Virus record (IMG/VR): IMGVR_UViG_3300036817_000169 | Location: 1-39,701 of that record | DNA length: 39,701 nt | DNA from: a virus | Reading direction: 5' to 3' (one strand) | In this document: positions 16,427 to 22,788 of the stretch, in pieces | How the letters are laid out: the number at the start of each line of letters is the position of its first letter | How positions within the stretch are numbered: the first letter of the stretch is position 1 | Notes under the pieces: model-generated | Seen by the model: the letters and a program-made list of their open reading frames with translations, nothing else | Database searches by the model: none | What the model was told of the DNA's origin: nothing | Position numbers and translations under genes: made by a program

Positions 16427-16552
16427 TTGAGCGCGCGCACGATCGCCGTCCTGGCCGGGCTCGTCTTTCTCCTCGGCGTCGTCACCGGACTGCTCGGCGG
16501 CGCGCCCGATCCGGCGGCGCTGTGGGTCCTGCATATCGGAGCGACGCAATAA
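16427..16552 (+). CDS. Small single-span membrane protein
   Basis: The frame is open from ATG 16316, but that region overlaps the start of the divergent gene and its leader element. I prefer TTG 16427, which has AGGGG about 8 nt upstream, giving 41 residues: one strong hydrophobic helix (TIAVLAGLVFLLGVVTGLLG) and a short tail. It overlaps the next start codon (TAATG). It could be a lysis or membrane-modulating protein. The start is uncertain. Confidence 0.5.
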   Translation: MSARTIAVLAGLVFLLGVVTGLLGGAPDPAALWVLHIGATQ

Positions 16553-16995
16553 TGCCCACCAAAGCGAATGGCCTGCTCTATTCCGATTACGTGCGGATGA
16601 TGAAGGCCGCCAAAAAAACCGGCGTCGCGATGACGGTCGAGATCGGCGGAGCCAAGTTCACCGTCTTGCCTGATGGGCCGCCCGAAGCGGCGCCGCCGGG
16701 GGATGGCGCCTCCATGACCGAAGAGGAGCGAAGGAGCTTCGACCTCGTCCTTGACGACCGGCGCCCGAAGCCGGGTCAAACGGCCGATGAGAAATTGATC
16801 TGCGACGCCGTCGCAGCTTTGATGAAGAGCGGCGAGTGGGACGGCGACCACTGTGCTTGGAAATATCTGAAGGCTGAATTGGAGCGGCGCGGCTGCCGGT
16901 TCAACGGTGGTCGAGCTCACAGTGAGGTGTGGTGGTTCGCCGGAAAAGAGGCGAGGCGCCTTAAGGAGCAGAAGAAGCCCAAATTGGAGTGGTAA
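16552..16995 (+). CDS. Hypothetical protein with MPTKANG N-terminus
   Basis: A 147-residue protein. The first 45 residues (MPTKANGLLYSDYVRMMKAA and a following beta hairpin) are clearly paralogous to the small protein encoded at 18427-18642, which begins MPTKANGPLLEDYKRALKAA. The rest is charged, with a C-terminal basic segment (EARRLKEQKKPKLEW), and has a winged-helix-like feel around CDAVAALMKSGEWDG. It could bind DNA. The two paralogues flank the integrase gene on opposite strands. Confidence 0.65.
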   Translation: MPTKANGLLYSDYVRMMKAAKKTGVAMTVEIGGAKFTVLPDGPPEAAPPGDGASMTEEERRSFDLVLDDRRPKPGQTADEKLICDAVAALMKSGEWDGDHCAWKYLKAELERRGCRFNGGRAHSEVWWFAGKEARRLKEQKKPKLEW

Positions 16996-17241
16996 GGTAC
17001 GAGGCGGGCGCTCGCCGAGCCTAGAAGGTGGTGGGGGTCCGAAGTACGAGGTTTTTTGGCTAACCCCTTGTTTTTGCTAGATTGCCTAATTTCGCTGCCA
17101 TATTCGATGATGGCAAAATACCCCAGCAAAACCGGGCGTCTCCGAGCAAATCCCCGTACCCTGAAAATCAGGTACGGGGATTTGCTCCTGGGTCAAAATC
17201 TGAAAGAGAGGAAAATTAATTCCACAGCGATGCGGCGGCCT
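16996..17241. other. Non-coding gap beside integrase, attP candidate region
   Basis: 246 nt with no convincing gene. It holds the 17-bp perfect inverted repeat at 17144-17187 and a smaller one (TGCCAT/ATGGCA at 17096-17101/17110-17115), lying between the end of the forward gene and the end of the integrase gene. A phage attachment site is usually beside its integrase, so this is where I would look for attP. I see no tRNA fragment that would name the bacterial site. Confidence 0.45.
17144..17187. repeat. 17-bp perfect inverted repeat
   Basis: Left arm 17144-17160 and right arm 17171-17187 are exact reverse complements (GAGCAAATCCCCGTACC) around a 10-nt loop, CTGAAAATCA. There is no T-run on either strand next to the stem. 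It may be a strong bidirectional transcription block between convergent genes or the core of an integrase-binding site. Confidence 0.75.
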
Positions 17242-18420
17242 TCACGCCGCCTTTACCACTTTGAGGCGTCCGCGCCCCATCTTACGCGCGGCGCGGATCG
17301 CCGCCGCCTTGCCCTCGAACTCCTGCACGTAGTTCTGGCACCGTTCCAGCGTGTCGCCGAGGATCGCCTTCAACGCCTCGACGCCAAGCCCCTGCTCAAG
17401 CAAGTGCGTGGCGACGTAATGGCGCATGCCGTGCGCGGTGCATTCGGGGACGCCGATGTCGTCGCAGGCCCGGCGCATCAGGTTCGAGAAGTGGCCAGCC
17501 GAGATGGGCGCCCCGCCATCAAACTCGGAACCGACGAACGTCGTCGAGCCCAGAACACCGGCCTTCTTGGCCGCATCGAGCGCCTTCCTCAGATTGGGCG
17601 GGATCGGCGCCCAGGCGTCCTTGCCGGTCTTCTGCTGCTTGATCAGCATCATCTCGACCTTGTCGCCCTCATCGTCGTCGTGCAGCGAGATATGCTGCGG
17701 CCCCATGCGGACGATGTCGCAGCAGCGTTGGCCGGTCAGGAGCAGTTCGTACATGACGCGGGCGCGCGTGCCGTAGGCGTAGGTCGCCTCGTACTTGTCG
17801 CACTCGACCTCGCTCCACTTATGGCGAGCCACTGACGTATGCTGCTTTCGCTTGATGCTGTCGCAGGGATTGATCCAGTCCTTATCGAACAACTCCTTCT
17901 CCTCATCGGCCCATTTGTACATGCCGCGCACCGCGCTGATGAGCTGATTGGCCGACGCCTTCGCGGGTTTTGGGTTCGCCGGGTCCGAGCCGAACTTCGC
18001 AATGTGGTCGCGGATGTCTTTCAGGTTCTTCGGTTGGACCTTGCTGTAAGACACGTCGCCATGCGCGGCGGCCAGCCGTTTGAGGAGGTTGCGATGGCCC
18101 TTCTGAGTGTTTGGCTTGAACTCGGCGAAGTTGTCTGAGCTGATGTACTCGTTGACGAGCCAGCGAAGGCTCGTCGGATCGTTAGGCTTAAGCATCGGCA
18201 GAGCGTCGGCGACGCGCACACCCCGGCTGGCGTCGGTTAACTCCTGCCAGAACGCGACCGAGCCGGGCGCGTTTTTCATTTGGTGATAGACGTCGGGCGC
18301 CCGGTAGACCCAGATCGGCTTGCCGTGCCGGGTAATCTCAGCGCGCAGGCCTTTCGGCACCCTGCGCCCAAAGAGCTGTCTGCAATGGTCGTTTGTGATC
18401 TTACGTGATTTCGGTTCCAT
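17242..18420 (-). CDS. int: Tyrosine-recombinase integrase
   Basis: A 392-residue phage integrase that joins phage and host DNA at the attachment sites. Catalytic residues can be placed: Arg232 in TGQRCCDIVRM, a Lys in the following beta turn (QQKTGKDAWAPI), His330-x-x-Arg333 in HGMRHYVATHLLEQG, and the nucleophile Tyr364 in RCQNYVQEFE. The N-terminal half carries the arm- and core-binding domains. The ATG is preceded by the AACTGGTAAGGGAA element, which contains the stop codon of the upstream gene. It is the last gene of the reverse operon that begins with the ERF protein, so its expression is probably tied to that operon. Confidence 0.95.
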   Translation of the reverse strand: MEPKSRKITNDHCRQLFGRRVPKGLRAEITRHGKPIWVYRAPDVYHQMKNAPGSVAFWQELTDASRGVRVADALPMLKPNDPTSLRWLVNEYISSDNFAEFKPNTQKGHRNLLKRLAAAHGDVSYSKVQPKNLKDIRDHIAKFGSDPANPKPAKASANQLISAVRGMYKWADEEKELFDKDWINPCDSIKRKQHTSVARHKWSEVECDKYEATYAYGTRARVMYELLLTGQRCCDIVRMGPQHISLHDDDEGDKVEMMLIKQQKTGKDAWAPIPPNLRKALDAAKKAGVLGSTTFVGSEFDGGAPISAGHFSNLMRRACDDIGVPECTAHGMRHYVATHLLEQGLGVEALKAILGDTLERCQNYVQEFEGKAAAIRAARKMGRGRLKVVKAA

Positions 18421-18421
18421 T

Positions 18422-18435
18422 TTCCCTTACCAGTT
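18422..18435 (-). promoter_or_regulatory. Repeated start-codon element AACTGGTAAGGGAA, copy 2
   Basis: The element ends 1 nt before the integrase ATG at 18420. Here AAC TGG TAA are also the last codons of the upstream gene (...NW, stop), so the stop codon and the ribosome site of integrase are fused. Confidence 0.6.
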
Positions 18436-18642
18436 CTTCCAGTTGTGTTCCGCCTCCTCCGGTTTAGCATCCGGTGCGGGAGGATGGATCGGTTCCAACG
18501 TCCCCAGGTAAGTATCGTCAGCGATGAGTGCAATGGCGGTCTTGCCGATCTCGACGCGGACGACCTTCCAGCCCGCCCACTTTGCGGCCTTGAGCGCCCG
18601 CTTGTAGTCCTCCAGCAAAGGACCGTTGGCCTTAGTGGGCAT
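18427..18642 (-). CDS. Small MPTKANG paralogue upstream of integrase
   Basis: A 71-residue protein from ATG 18642. Residues 1-45 match the N-terminus of the protein at 16552 (MPTKANG, DY, KAAK, VEIG), and it ends in an acidic Pro/Trp tail (EEAEHNWKNW). It overlaps the upstream secreted-protein gene by 11 nt. Its position directly before int suggests an excisionase or integrase helper, but there is no HTH signature that proves it. Confidence 0.6.
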   Translation of the reverse strand: MPTKANGPLLEDYKRALKAAKWAGWKVVRVEIGKTAIALIADDTYLGTLEPIHPPAPDAKPEEAEHNWKNW

Positions 18643-18922
18643 CAGGAGCCTCCAGGGCGGCCCGCAGCAGGAGCCGACCGCGTGTGGCCTCATCAGCCTC
18701 GCCCCCATCGCAATCGGCCCTGGCGAGGCTGGGAAGGGGAATGTCGGCCTCCGGCGGCAGCGGCGCCACGAAGGGGGCTTCGTGGCGGACATGAAGGGGG
18801 CTTCGTGTCGGAACGCCGCAGCTCTGCCGCCAGGGATAGTGCCAGCGGCTATACAGGTGGCATGCCTTCGCCTCGACCGGCGTCGTCGCCAGAACCATCA
18901 GGGCGATAGCGAGCGACCTCAT
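18632..18922 (-). CDS. Small secreted protein
   Basis: A 96-residue protein with an N-terminal signal peptide (MRSLAIALMVLATTPVEAKA, likely cleaved near residue 18), then CHLYSRWHYPWRQSC with two Cys that could form a disulfide. AGGAG precedes the start. Inside the gene the segment GAAGGGGGCTTCGTG is repeated in tandem. I recall similar small exported proteins in rhizobial prophages, without function. It overlaps the methyltransferase stop by 4 nt. Confidence 0.65.
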   Translation of the reverse strand: MRSLAIALMVLATTPVEAKACHLYSRWHYPWRQSCGVPTRSPLHVRHEAPFVAPLPPEADIPLPSLARADCDGGEADEATRGRLLLRAALEAPDAH

Positions 18923-19938
18923 CGGTGCAGCTCCTGCGCGGCTTCACGAAAGGCGATTACGAAGCAAGCCGCGACCTGCGGGACGATGGCGTTGCCGTAG
19001 CCCCGCAGGCGTCCCACTCTGGCGGGTAGCCCATGAGCCAGCAGACGAAGGCCGGGTTTAACCCGCCGGGCTTTGCCGTCGGCTCCGACGAGCCATCTGG
19101 CGTCGTCCCAAAAGCCTCCGTCTGAAGGCTTGCTCCGCCCGAATGACTGAAGCTCGGTCCTGTCCAGTTGTTCGTTCGCGGCGTCGGCCACAGGCTCCTC
19201 GACCCGTTCGATGTCTCCCGCACGCCCGCGATCACGTCGATCTTCCGGCTGAAGTCCGTGCCGCCCGCTTCGTTGTAGCCGTTCTGCGTCGGCGTCCCCG
19301 CCATCGGCGTCGGCCACAGCGATCGACCTGAATACAGAACCACTTCGGACAGGTTCTTTTGATGCCCTGCTTGATGTCTCGTCAGCGCCTTCGCTGGGTC
19401 CGTATATTCGCCCCCGCCCTCCGTCCGCGCGTTGGGCGTCGGCCACAAAGAAGATGCGCTCCCTCCGGTGCGGCGCCCCGACACTGCAAGCTGGCACAAT
19501 GGCGGCCCCGACGGCATATCCACTTGCCTCCAGGTCAGCGCGCACTCCGGCGAACCATTCCCGTCCATCCGCGCTCGCAACCTGTTCTCCAAAGAGCCTT
19601 GCAGGGCGGCGCTCGGCGACGAGGCGGTAAAAAGCGGGCCAGAGGTGTCGTTCGTCGACATGGCCCTTTCCTTGTCCAGCGACCGAAAGCGGCTGACAGG
19701 GTGGGCTTCCGGTCCAGACCTCTTCGTCTTCGGGCCACCCGGCGAGCGAGAGCGCGTAGGGCCAGCCGCCGATCCCGGCGAAGAAGTGGCAGCGCCGGTA
19801 GCCTCGGAGATCGTCTCCCCGAACATCGATAATTGAGCGGTCATCCACATCGCCTTCCGGCAGCAGTCCCGCCACGATCAGGGTGCGCAGCCACGCCGCC
19901 GCAAACGGGTCATGGTCATTGTAATAGTCCCCGCTCAT
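18919..19938 (-). CDS. DNA (cytosine-5)-methyltransferase
   Basis: A 339-residue enzyme that adds a methyl group to C5 of cytosine. The conserved motifs are present: FAGIGG (residues 53-58, SAM binding), SPPCQ with catalytic Cys81, the EQV variant of the ENV motif (118-120), HRRERI (157-162) and, near the C-terminus, GYGNAIVPQ (about 313-321). The stretch between motifs VIII and X, the target-recognition region, has three VADA repeats. There is no cognate restriction enzyme, so protection of phage DNA against host restriction is the likely use. It is coupled to the HNH gene by ATGA. A second long frame runs inside the gene. Confidence 0.92.
   Translation of the reverse strand: MSGDYYNDHDPFAAAWLRTLIVAGLLPEGDVDDRSIIDVRGDDLRGYRRCHFFAGIGGWPYALSLAGWPEDEEVWTGSPPCQPLSVAGQGKGHVDERHLWPAFYRLVAERRPARLFGEQVASADGREWFAGVRADLEASGYAVGAAIVPACSVGAPHRRERIFFVADAQRADGGRGRIYGPSEGADETSSRASKEPVRSGSVFRSIAVADADGGDADAERLQRSGRHGLQPEDRRDRGRAGDIERVEEPVADAANEQLDRTELQSFGRSKPSDGGFWDDARWLVGADGKARRVKPGLRLLAHGLPARVGRLRGYGNAIVPQVAACFVIAFREAAQELHR
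18957..19844 (-). CDS. Overlapping ORF nested in the methyltransferase gene
   Basis: A 295-codon frame lying wholly within the methyltransferase gene, same strand, other frame. From ATG 19844 (GGAAGG about 8 nt upstream) it reads as a coherent protein: QLSMFGE, RSGPEAHPVS, SPECALTWRQVDMPSGPP, three SLWPTP repeats, then LNPAFVCWLMGYPPEWDACG and a Ser/Arg tail. I recall very similar proteins (LWPTP repeats, WLMG(F/Y)PPEW) annotated in many phages beside or inside cytosine methyltransferases. I cannot check whether they are translated; they may be conserved only because the methyltransferase frame is. No function is proposed. Confidence 0.5.
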   Translation of the reverse strand: MTAQLSMFGETISEATGAATSSPGSAAGPTRSRSPGGPKTKRSGPEAHPVSRFRSLDKERAMSTNDTSGPLFTASSPSAALQGSLENRLRARMDGNGSPECALTWRQVDMPSGPPLCQLAVSGRRTGGSASSLWPTPNARTEGGGEYTDPAKALTRHQAGHQKNLSEVVLYSGRSLWPTPMAGTPTQNGYNEAGGTDFSRKIDVIAGVRETSNGSRSLWPTPRTNNWTGPSFSHSGGASLQTEAFGTTPDGSSEPTAKPGGLNPAFVCWLMGYPPEWDACGATATPSSRRSRLAS

Positions 19939-20285
19939 CTGTGGGGCTCCTGTTTGATCCGATAGCGCCGCGCGATCTCGCTCGGCCCGGCCTCGATGGG
20001 ACGGTGCTTGCCTTCCAAGCGTTTCGTCTTGGCGATCTCCCGCACGTCGCGCCGGGTCTTCCGGTCATGGCAGGGGAGGCAGAGCAGCTTGCCGTCCTCG
20101 GCGGCGAGCGGCAGCCGGGCGTCGCCCACCGGCTGCATGCCTTCCGGCACGCAATGGTCGATCTCGTAGTCGGCCCGCGTCGGGCATTCCGCGCCGCACA
20201 GCTCGCACCAGGTGCGCCCGCTGAGATCGGTGGCGCGGGTCTTGATCCTGCGCGCCGTCGCCGCCGAGAACGAGATGCGGATCAT
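19935..20285 (-). CDS. HNH endonuclease
   Basis: A 116-residue protein with a classical HNH fold: CELCGAEC, then YEIDHCVPEG (catalytic Asp-His), then LLCLPCHDRKTRRD. The four Cys bind structural zinc. ATG 20285 is chosen for its ATGA overlap with the PP-loop gene stop; GTG 20294 is an alternative. It lies between the PP-loop enzyme and the methyltransferase. It may be a phage nuclease acting in recombination or packaging, or a restriction partner; the small size favours the former. Confidence 0.85.
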   Translation of the reverse strand: MIRISFSAATARRIKTRATDLSGRTWCELCGAECPTRADYEIDHCVPEGMQPVGDARLPLAAEDGKLLCLPCHDRKTRRDVREIAKTKRLEGKHRPIEAGPSEIARRYRIKQEPHR

Positions 20286-21109
20286 AACCCGCACATCCCT
20301 TCACACTCATGGATGAATAGGTTCAGTTGGCCGTGGTCCTCGGCGGTCGAAAGATCGACTTGGTCGAGCGGCACGCGCTTCGGATGCATGAACTGCTGCG
20401 CCTGCCGCAGGCGGGCGCCCTTGTCCTTGTCGATCGGCTCCCGGATCGCCTTGTCGATGGCGACGGCGTCGGCCCATTCGTCAGGCCGGTTGTCGCGCAT
20501 GTCGCGCCACATCGCGTTGTTGCGAAAGGGGCAACCGATGCAGCTCGACTTCGGCGGCTCAGGGTAGCCGAAATCCTTCAGCCATTTGAGACACTCCCAG
20601 CGGTTCATGCGCGCCTCAAGCAGCGGGAAGCGCCGAACCTCGAATTTCACTTTCGCTGGCGTGGCCCTGATGATCTCGTCGACCGAGATGCCGATCCACT
20701 TCTCGACCGAACCGGGCGCCATGCGGTCGCGCGGCCCCTTGCCAAGCAATTCGCGGACCTTCTTGTCGATGGGCTCGATCTTGTAGTTGCCGGTGCATTG
20801 GCGACGCCCAATGCCTTCCTTGTTACCCGCGTACTTCAGGTAGAACGGGACGGTGACGAACCACCCGACGCTCTGCCTTGGGCGCGTTCGGGTCAGCAGA
20901 TCATCGCGAATGTTGCCAGCGGTGACGATGTGGACCGGGAACGGCAGGACGCCGACGAGCCAGTCCAGATGGGCGTAGACCGCCTTCGGCTCCCAACCGG
21001 TGTCGGCGAAGATGGCGCAGTCGGGCATCGGCGTGATCTCGCCATGCGCCGCCATCAGCGCCATGGTGGTGGACTGGACGCCCGCGCCCAGGCTGAGAAC
21101 CCTGATCAT
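20282..21109 (-). CDS. PP-loop ATPase / PAPS reductase-like enzyme
   Basis: A 275-residue protein of the adenine-nucleotide alpha-hydrolase (PP-loop) superfamily: SLGAGVQS (residues 6-13) is the phosphate-binding loop, followed by IFADTGWEP. Later Cys residues (RRQCTGNYKI, CIGCPFRNN) could hold a sulfur or metal. PAPS reductase-like proteins in phages are sometimes linked to DNA modification, for example DndC-type sulfur insertion; here the neighbours are a DNA methyltransferase and an HNH nuclease, but no other dnd genes are visible. Function on DNA is an inference. Coupled by ATGA to the gene upstream. Confidence 0.78.
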   Translation of the reverse strand: MIRVLSLGAGVQSTTMALMAAHGEITPMPDCAIFADTGWEPKAVYAHLDWLVGVLPFPVHIVTAGNIRDDLLTRTRPRQSVGWFVTVPFYLKYAGNKEGIGRRQCTGNYKIEPIDKKVRELLGKGPRDRMAPGSVEKWIGISVDEIIRATPAKVKFEVRRFPLLEARMNRWECLKWLKDFGYPEPPKSSCIGCPFRNNAMWRDMRDNRPDEWADAVAIDKAIREPIDKDKGARLRQAQQFMHPKRVPLDQVDLSTAEDHGQLNLFIHECEGMCGL

Positions 21110-21603
21110 GCCGCCGCCGCCTTCAGGTCTTCGGCCGAGACGCCGATCAATGCGCTGATCCAGCCGAGGATGGCTTGCTTGCTCTCCTCGAACTCTTTGC
21201 GGCCCATCCGGTCGAGGCCGCGCATGCGCTGGCTGCGCGCCTTACGCACGATGACGCAGGGGCCGCGCACCACGACATGGGCGAACTCATCGTCTTGTCT
21301 GGCGTAGGCCGCGACGCGCCGCGCCGCCTCCTTGCTGCCTGCCTCGATGAGGGCTTCTCTAAACCAGCCGGTGGCGATCAATGCGGCTTTGCGCAAATGC
21401 TCAGGCGTTGGGTAGAGGTCCATCAACGCCTCCGGCAGATTGTCCCAGGCCTGGGCGATGAAGGCGAACTCATGCGCGTGGCTGATCCAGCTCCGCTCGC
21501 TCACCTCGTCAAGCCAATAGCGTTTCCCCAGCTCGTAGGCGCCGCGCGCAGCGTCAGGCCTCGTCGGGATCATCTGCGAGCCGTTCCAAAGGAATTGCAT
21601 CAT
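21106..21603 (-). CDS. Conserved phage protein, unknown function
   Basis: A 165-residue alpha/beta protein. Its pattern (YELGKRYWLDEVSERSWISH, then LPTPEHLRKAALI, then a C-terminal GRKEFEESKQAILGWISALIG) is one I recall from many alphaproteobacterial and enterobacterial phages, always next to recombination genes. Function unknown. A near-parS palindrome lies 4-19 nt upstream of its start, so the ribosome site is poor. Confidence 0.7.
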   Translation of the reverse strand: MMQFLWNGSQMIPTRPDAARGAYELGKRYWLDEVSERSWISHAHEFAFIAQAWDNLPEALMDLYPTPEHLRKAALIATGWFREALIEAGSKEAARRVAAYARQDDEFAHVVVRGPCVIVRKARSQRMRGLDRMGRKEFEESKQAILGWISALIGVSAEDLKAAAA

Positions 21604-21606
21604 GGG

Positions 21607-21622
21607 CGTTTCACGCGAAACA
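21607..21622. promoter_or_regulatory. parS-like palindrome
   Basis: The 16 nt CGTTTCACGCGAAACA match the ParB centromere consensus TGTTTCACGTGAAACA at 14 of 16 positions. It sits in one of the few gaps of the reverse operon, between the exonuclease and the gene at 21603. A single weak site could be chance. Confidence 0.35.
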
Positions 21623-21671
21623 TTTGAGGGGTTTTATCCGGCAGTTTGGGGTTGAAGCCGGATGTTGCGGG

Positions 21672-22310
21672 TCATGCCGCCACCGGGTACCCGCGTTCGA
21701 GGCGATCGAGCTTCTGCTCAAGCTCCCTGATGAAGCGCGTGATCTCGCCCTCCAGCTCGGCGATCAGCGTTGGCTGCTGGCGATGGACGCGCTTGACCCA
21801 GAGCCGCATCGCGGGCGGGAAGTCAGGATTGAACGAAACGTAATCGCACCAAACCCGCCCGGTACAAGCCATTTGCCATTGCATCTGGACGACGTGATCG
21901 TTGCTGATCGTCTGGTTGAGCAGCGTGTCGAGATGAGCAGCGGGCAGCGGCGCCTTGATCTCGATCAGGCCTTGGTCGCCGACGAAGCCATCCGGCGATG
22001 CATGCGAACCCTTGATAGATGGATGCGGGACGAGGCCGACTTCCTCGACCTCGACGTTCTTGACGATCGAGTACAGCAGGCGCGCGTCCGGTTCGCGCGC
22101 CGTCCCCTGCAGCATGGCCGCCGTCTTGTAGATTTCGACTGGGACGCCGGTCAGCCGTTCCAAGACCTTGGCCGCCATCAGGCTGTCGCGATCGGCGCTG
22201 TAGCCGGTCCGGGTGCGGCGCACGACCTTGGGCGCGTCCGACGCGCCCACTGAACCGCAGCGCAGTTGTTTCCAAGCATCGCTGCCCTGAGGCGCGTCAA
22301 GCGAACTCAC
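21672..22310 (-). CDS. YqaJ-family recombination exonuclease
   Basis: A 212-residue enzyme of the lambda-exonuclease/YqaJ viral recombinase class, which resects double-stranded ends for annealing by the ERF protein. N-terminal GSDAWKQLRCGSVGASD and the acidic/basic catalytic set are visible: Glu73 in REPDAR, Asp107 in SPDGF, then Glu117 and Lys119 in LIEIKAP. GTG 22310 is the natural start (MSSLDAPQGSDAW) and overlaps the HNH stop by 14 nt; the longer frame to 22358 lies inside the HNH gene. The HNH gene separates it from its annealing partner. Confidence 0.88.
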   Translation of the reverse strand: MSSLDAPQGSDAWKQLRCGSVGASDAPKVVRRTRTGYSADRDSLMAAKVLERLTGVPVEIYKTAAMLQGTAREPDARLLYSIVKNVEVEEVGLVPHPSIKGSHASPDGFVGDQGLIEIKAPLPAAHLDTLLNQTISNDHVVQMQWQMACTGRVWCDYVSFNPDFPPAMRLWVKRVHRQQPTLIAELEGEITRFIRELEQKLDRLERGYPVAA

Positions 22311-22788
22311 AGAACGCCTCCCTGCGCTTTGCGGAGTACACGGCATGAGCCTCCTCAATGGAGGCGTATGAGCCGAGGTGAATTAGTTTGCCGTCAGTGC
22401 GCAGGCGCGCGGTAAAGCGCCCATACTTGGTTTCGCGGACCCCCATGGGCAGGTTGCGAAACATGCGCGGCTTACGGTTCTTGTTGTTGTCGGCCGCCGT
22501 AGCTTCACGCAAATTGACCGGGCGGTCATCGATAGAATTGCCGTTTATGTGATCGACACACGGTCTTGGAAAGCGCCCGTGGACGGCCAGGAACATGATC
22601 CGCGCTCGCTTGTACGCGCGACCACGAACCTTGATCACCCAATAGAGCTTGCCGTGGCGAGAGATGCGGGCTCCTCCGGCCTCGGCTCCTGCGAGGCGAG
22701 GATGATTAAACGGGGGCTGCTTCCAGAACAGCCGCCCGTTTTCGTCATCGACCTCGAATAGAGAGAACACGTCACCCTGCTGGAGCAT
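22297..22788 (-). CDS. HNH endonuclease with AP2 domain (homing type)
   Basis: A 163-residue protein with the same plan as the one at 1699: HNH core CVDHINGNSIDD and NLREAT at about residues 77-100, then an AP2 domain (LPMGVRETKYGRFTARLR, then LGSYASIEEAHAVY). It overlaps the ERF gene by 17 nt and the exonuclease by 14 nt, so it is wedged between the two halves of the recombination system without disrupting either. The two AP2-HNH proteins are divergent, suggesting separate arrivals. Confidence 0.9.
   Translation of the reverse strand: MLQQGDVFSLFEVDDENGRLFWKQPPFNHPRLAGAEAGGARISRHGKLYWVIKVRGRAYKRARIMFLAVHGRFPRPCVDHINGNSIDDRPVNLREATAADNNKNRKPRMFRNLPMGVRETKYGRFTARLRTDGKLIHLGSYASIEEAHAVYSAKRREAFCEFA

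Noticed and set aside
16996-17060. Possible tRNA fragment before the integrase
   Set aside because: Some tRNA-like words (GGTCCGAAG) are present, but no cloverleaf, T-arm or CCA-adjacent stem can be built.
17144-17187. Telomere-resolution site of a linear plasmid-prophage
   Set aside because: The long inverted repeat is suggestive, but the recombinase beside it is an ordinary integrase in length and motifs and there is no protelomerase.
17056-17835. Forward frame overlapping the 3' half of integrase
   Set aside because: Antisense shadow of the integrase gene, whose catalytic residues are intact on the reverse strand.
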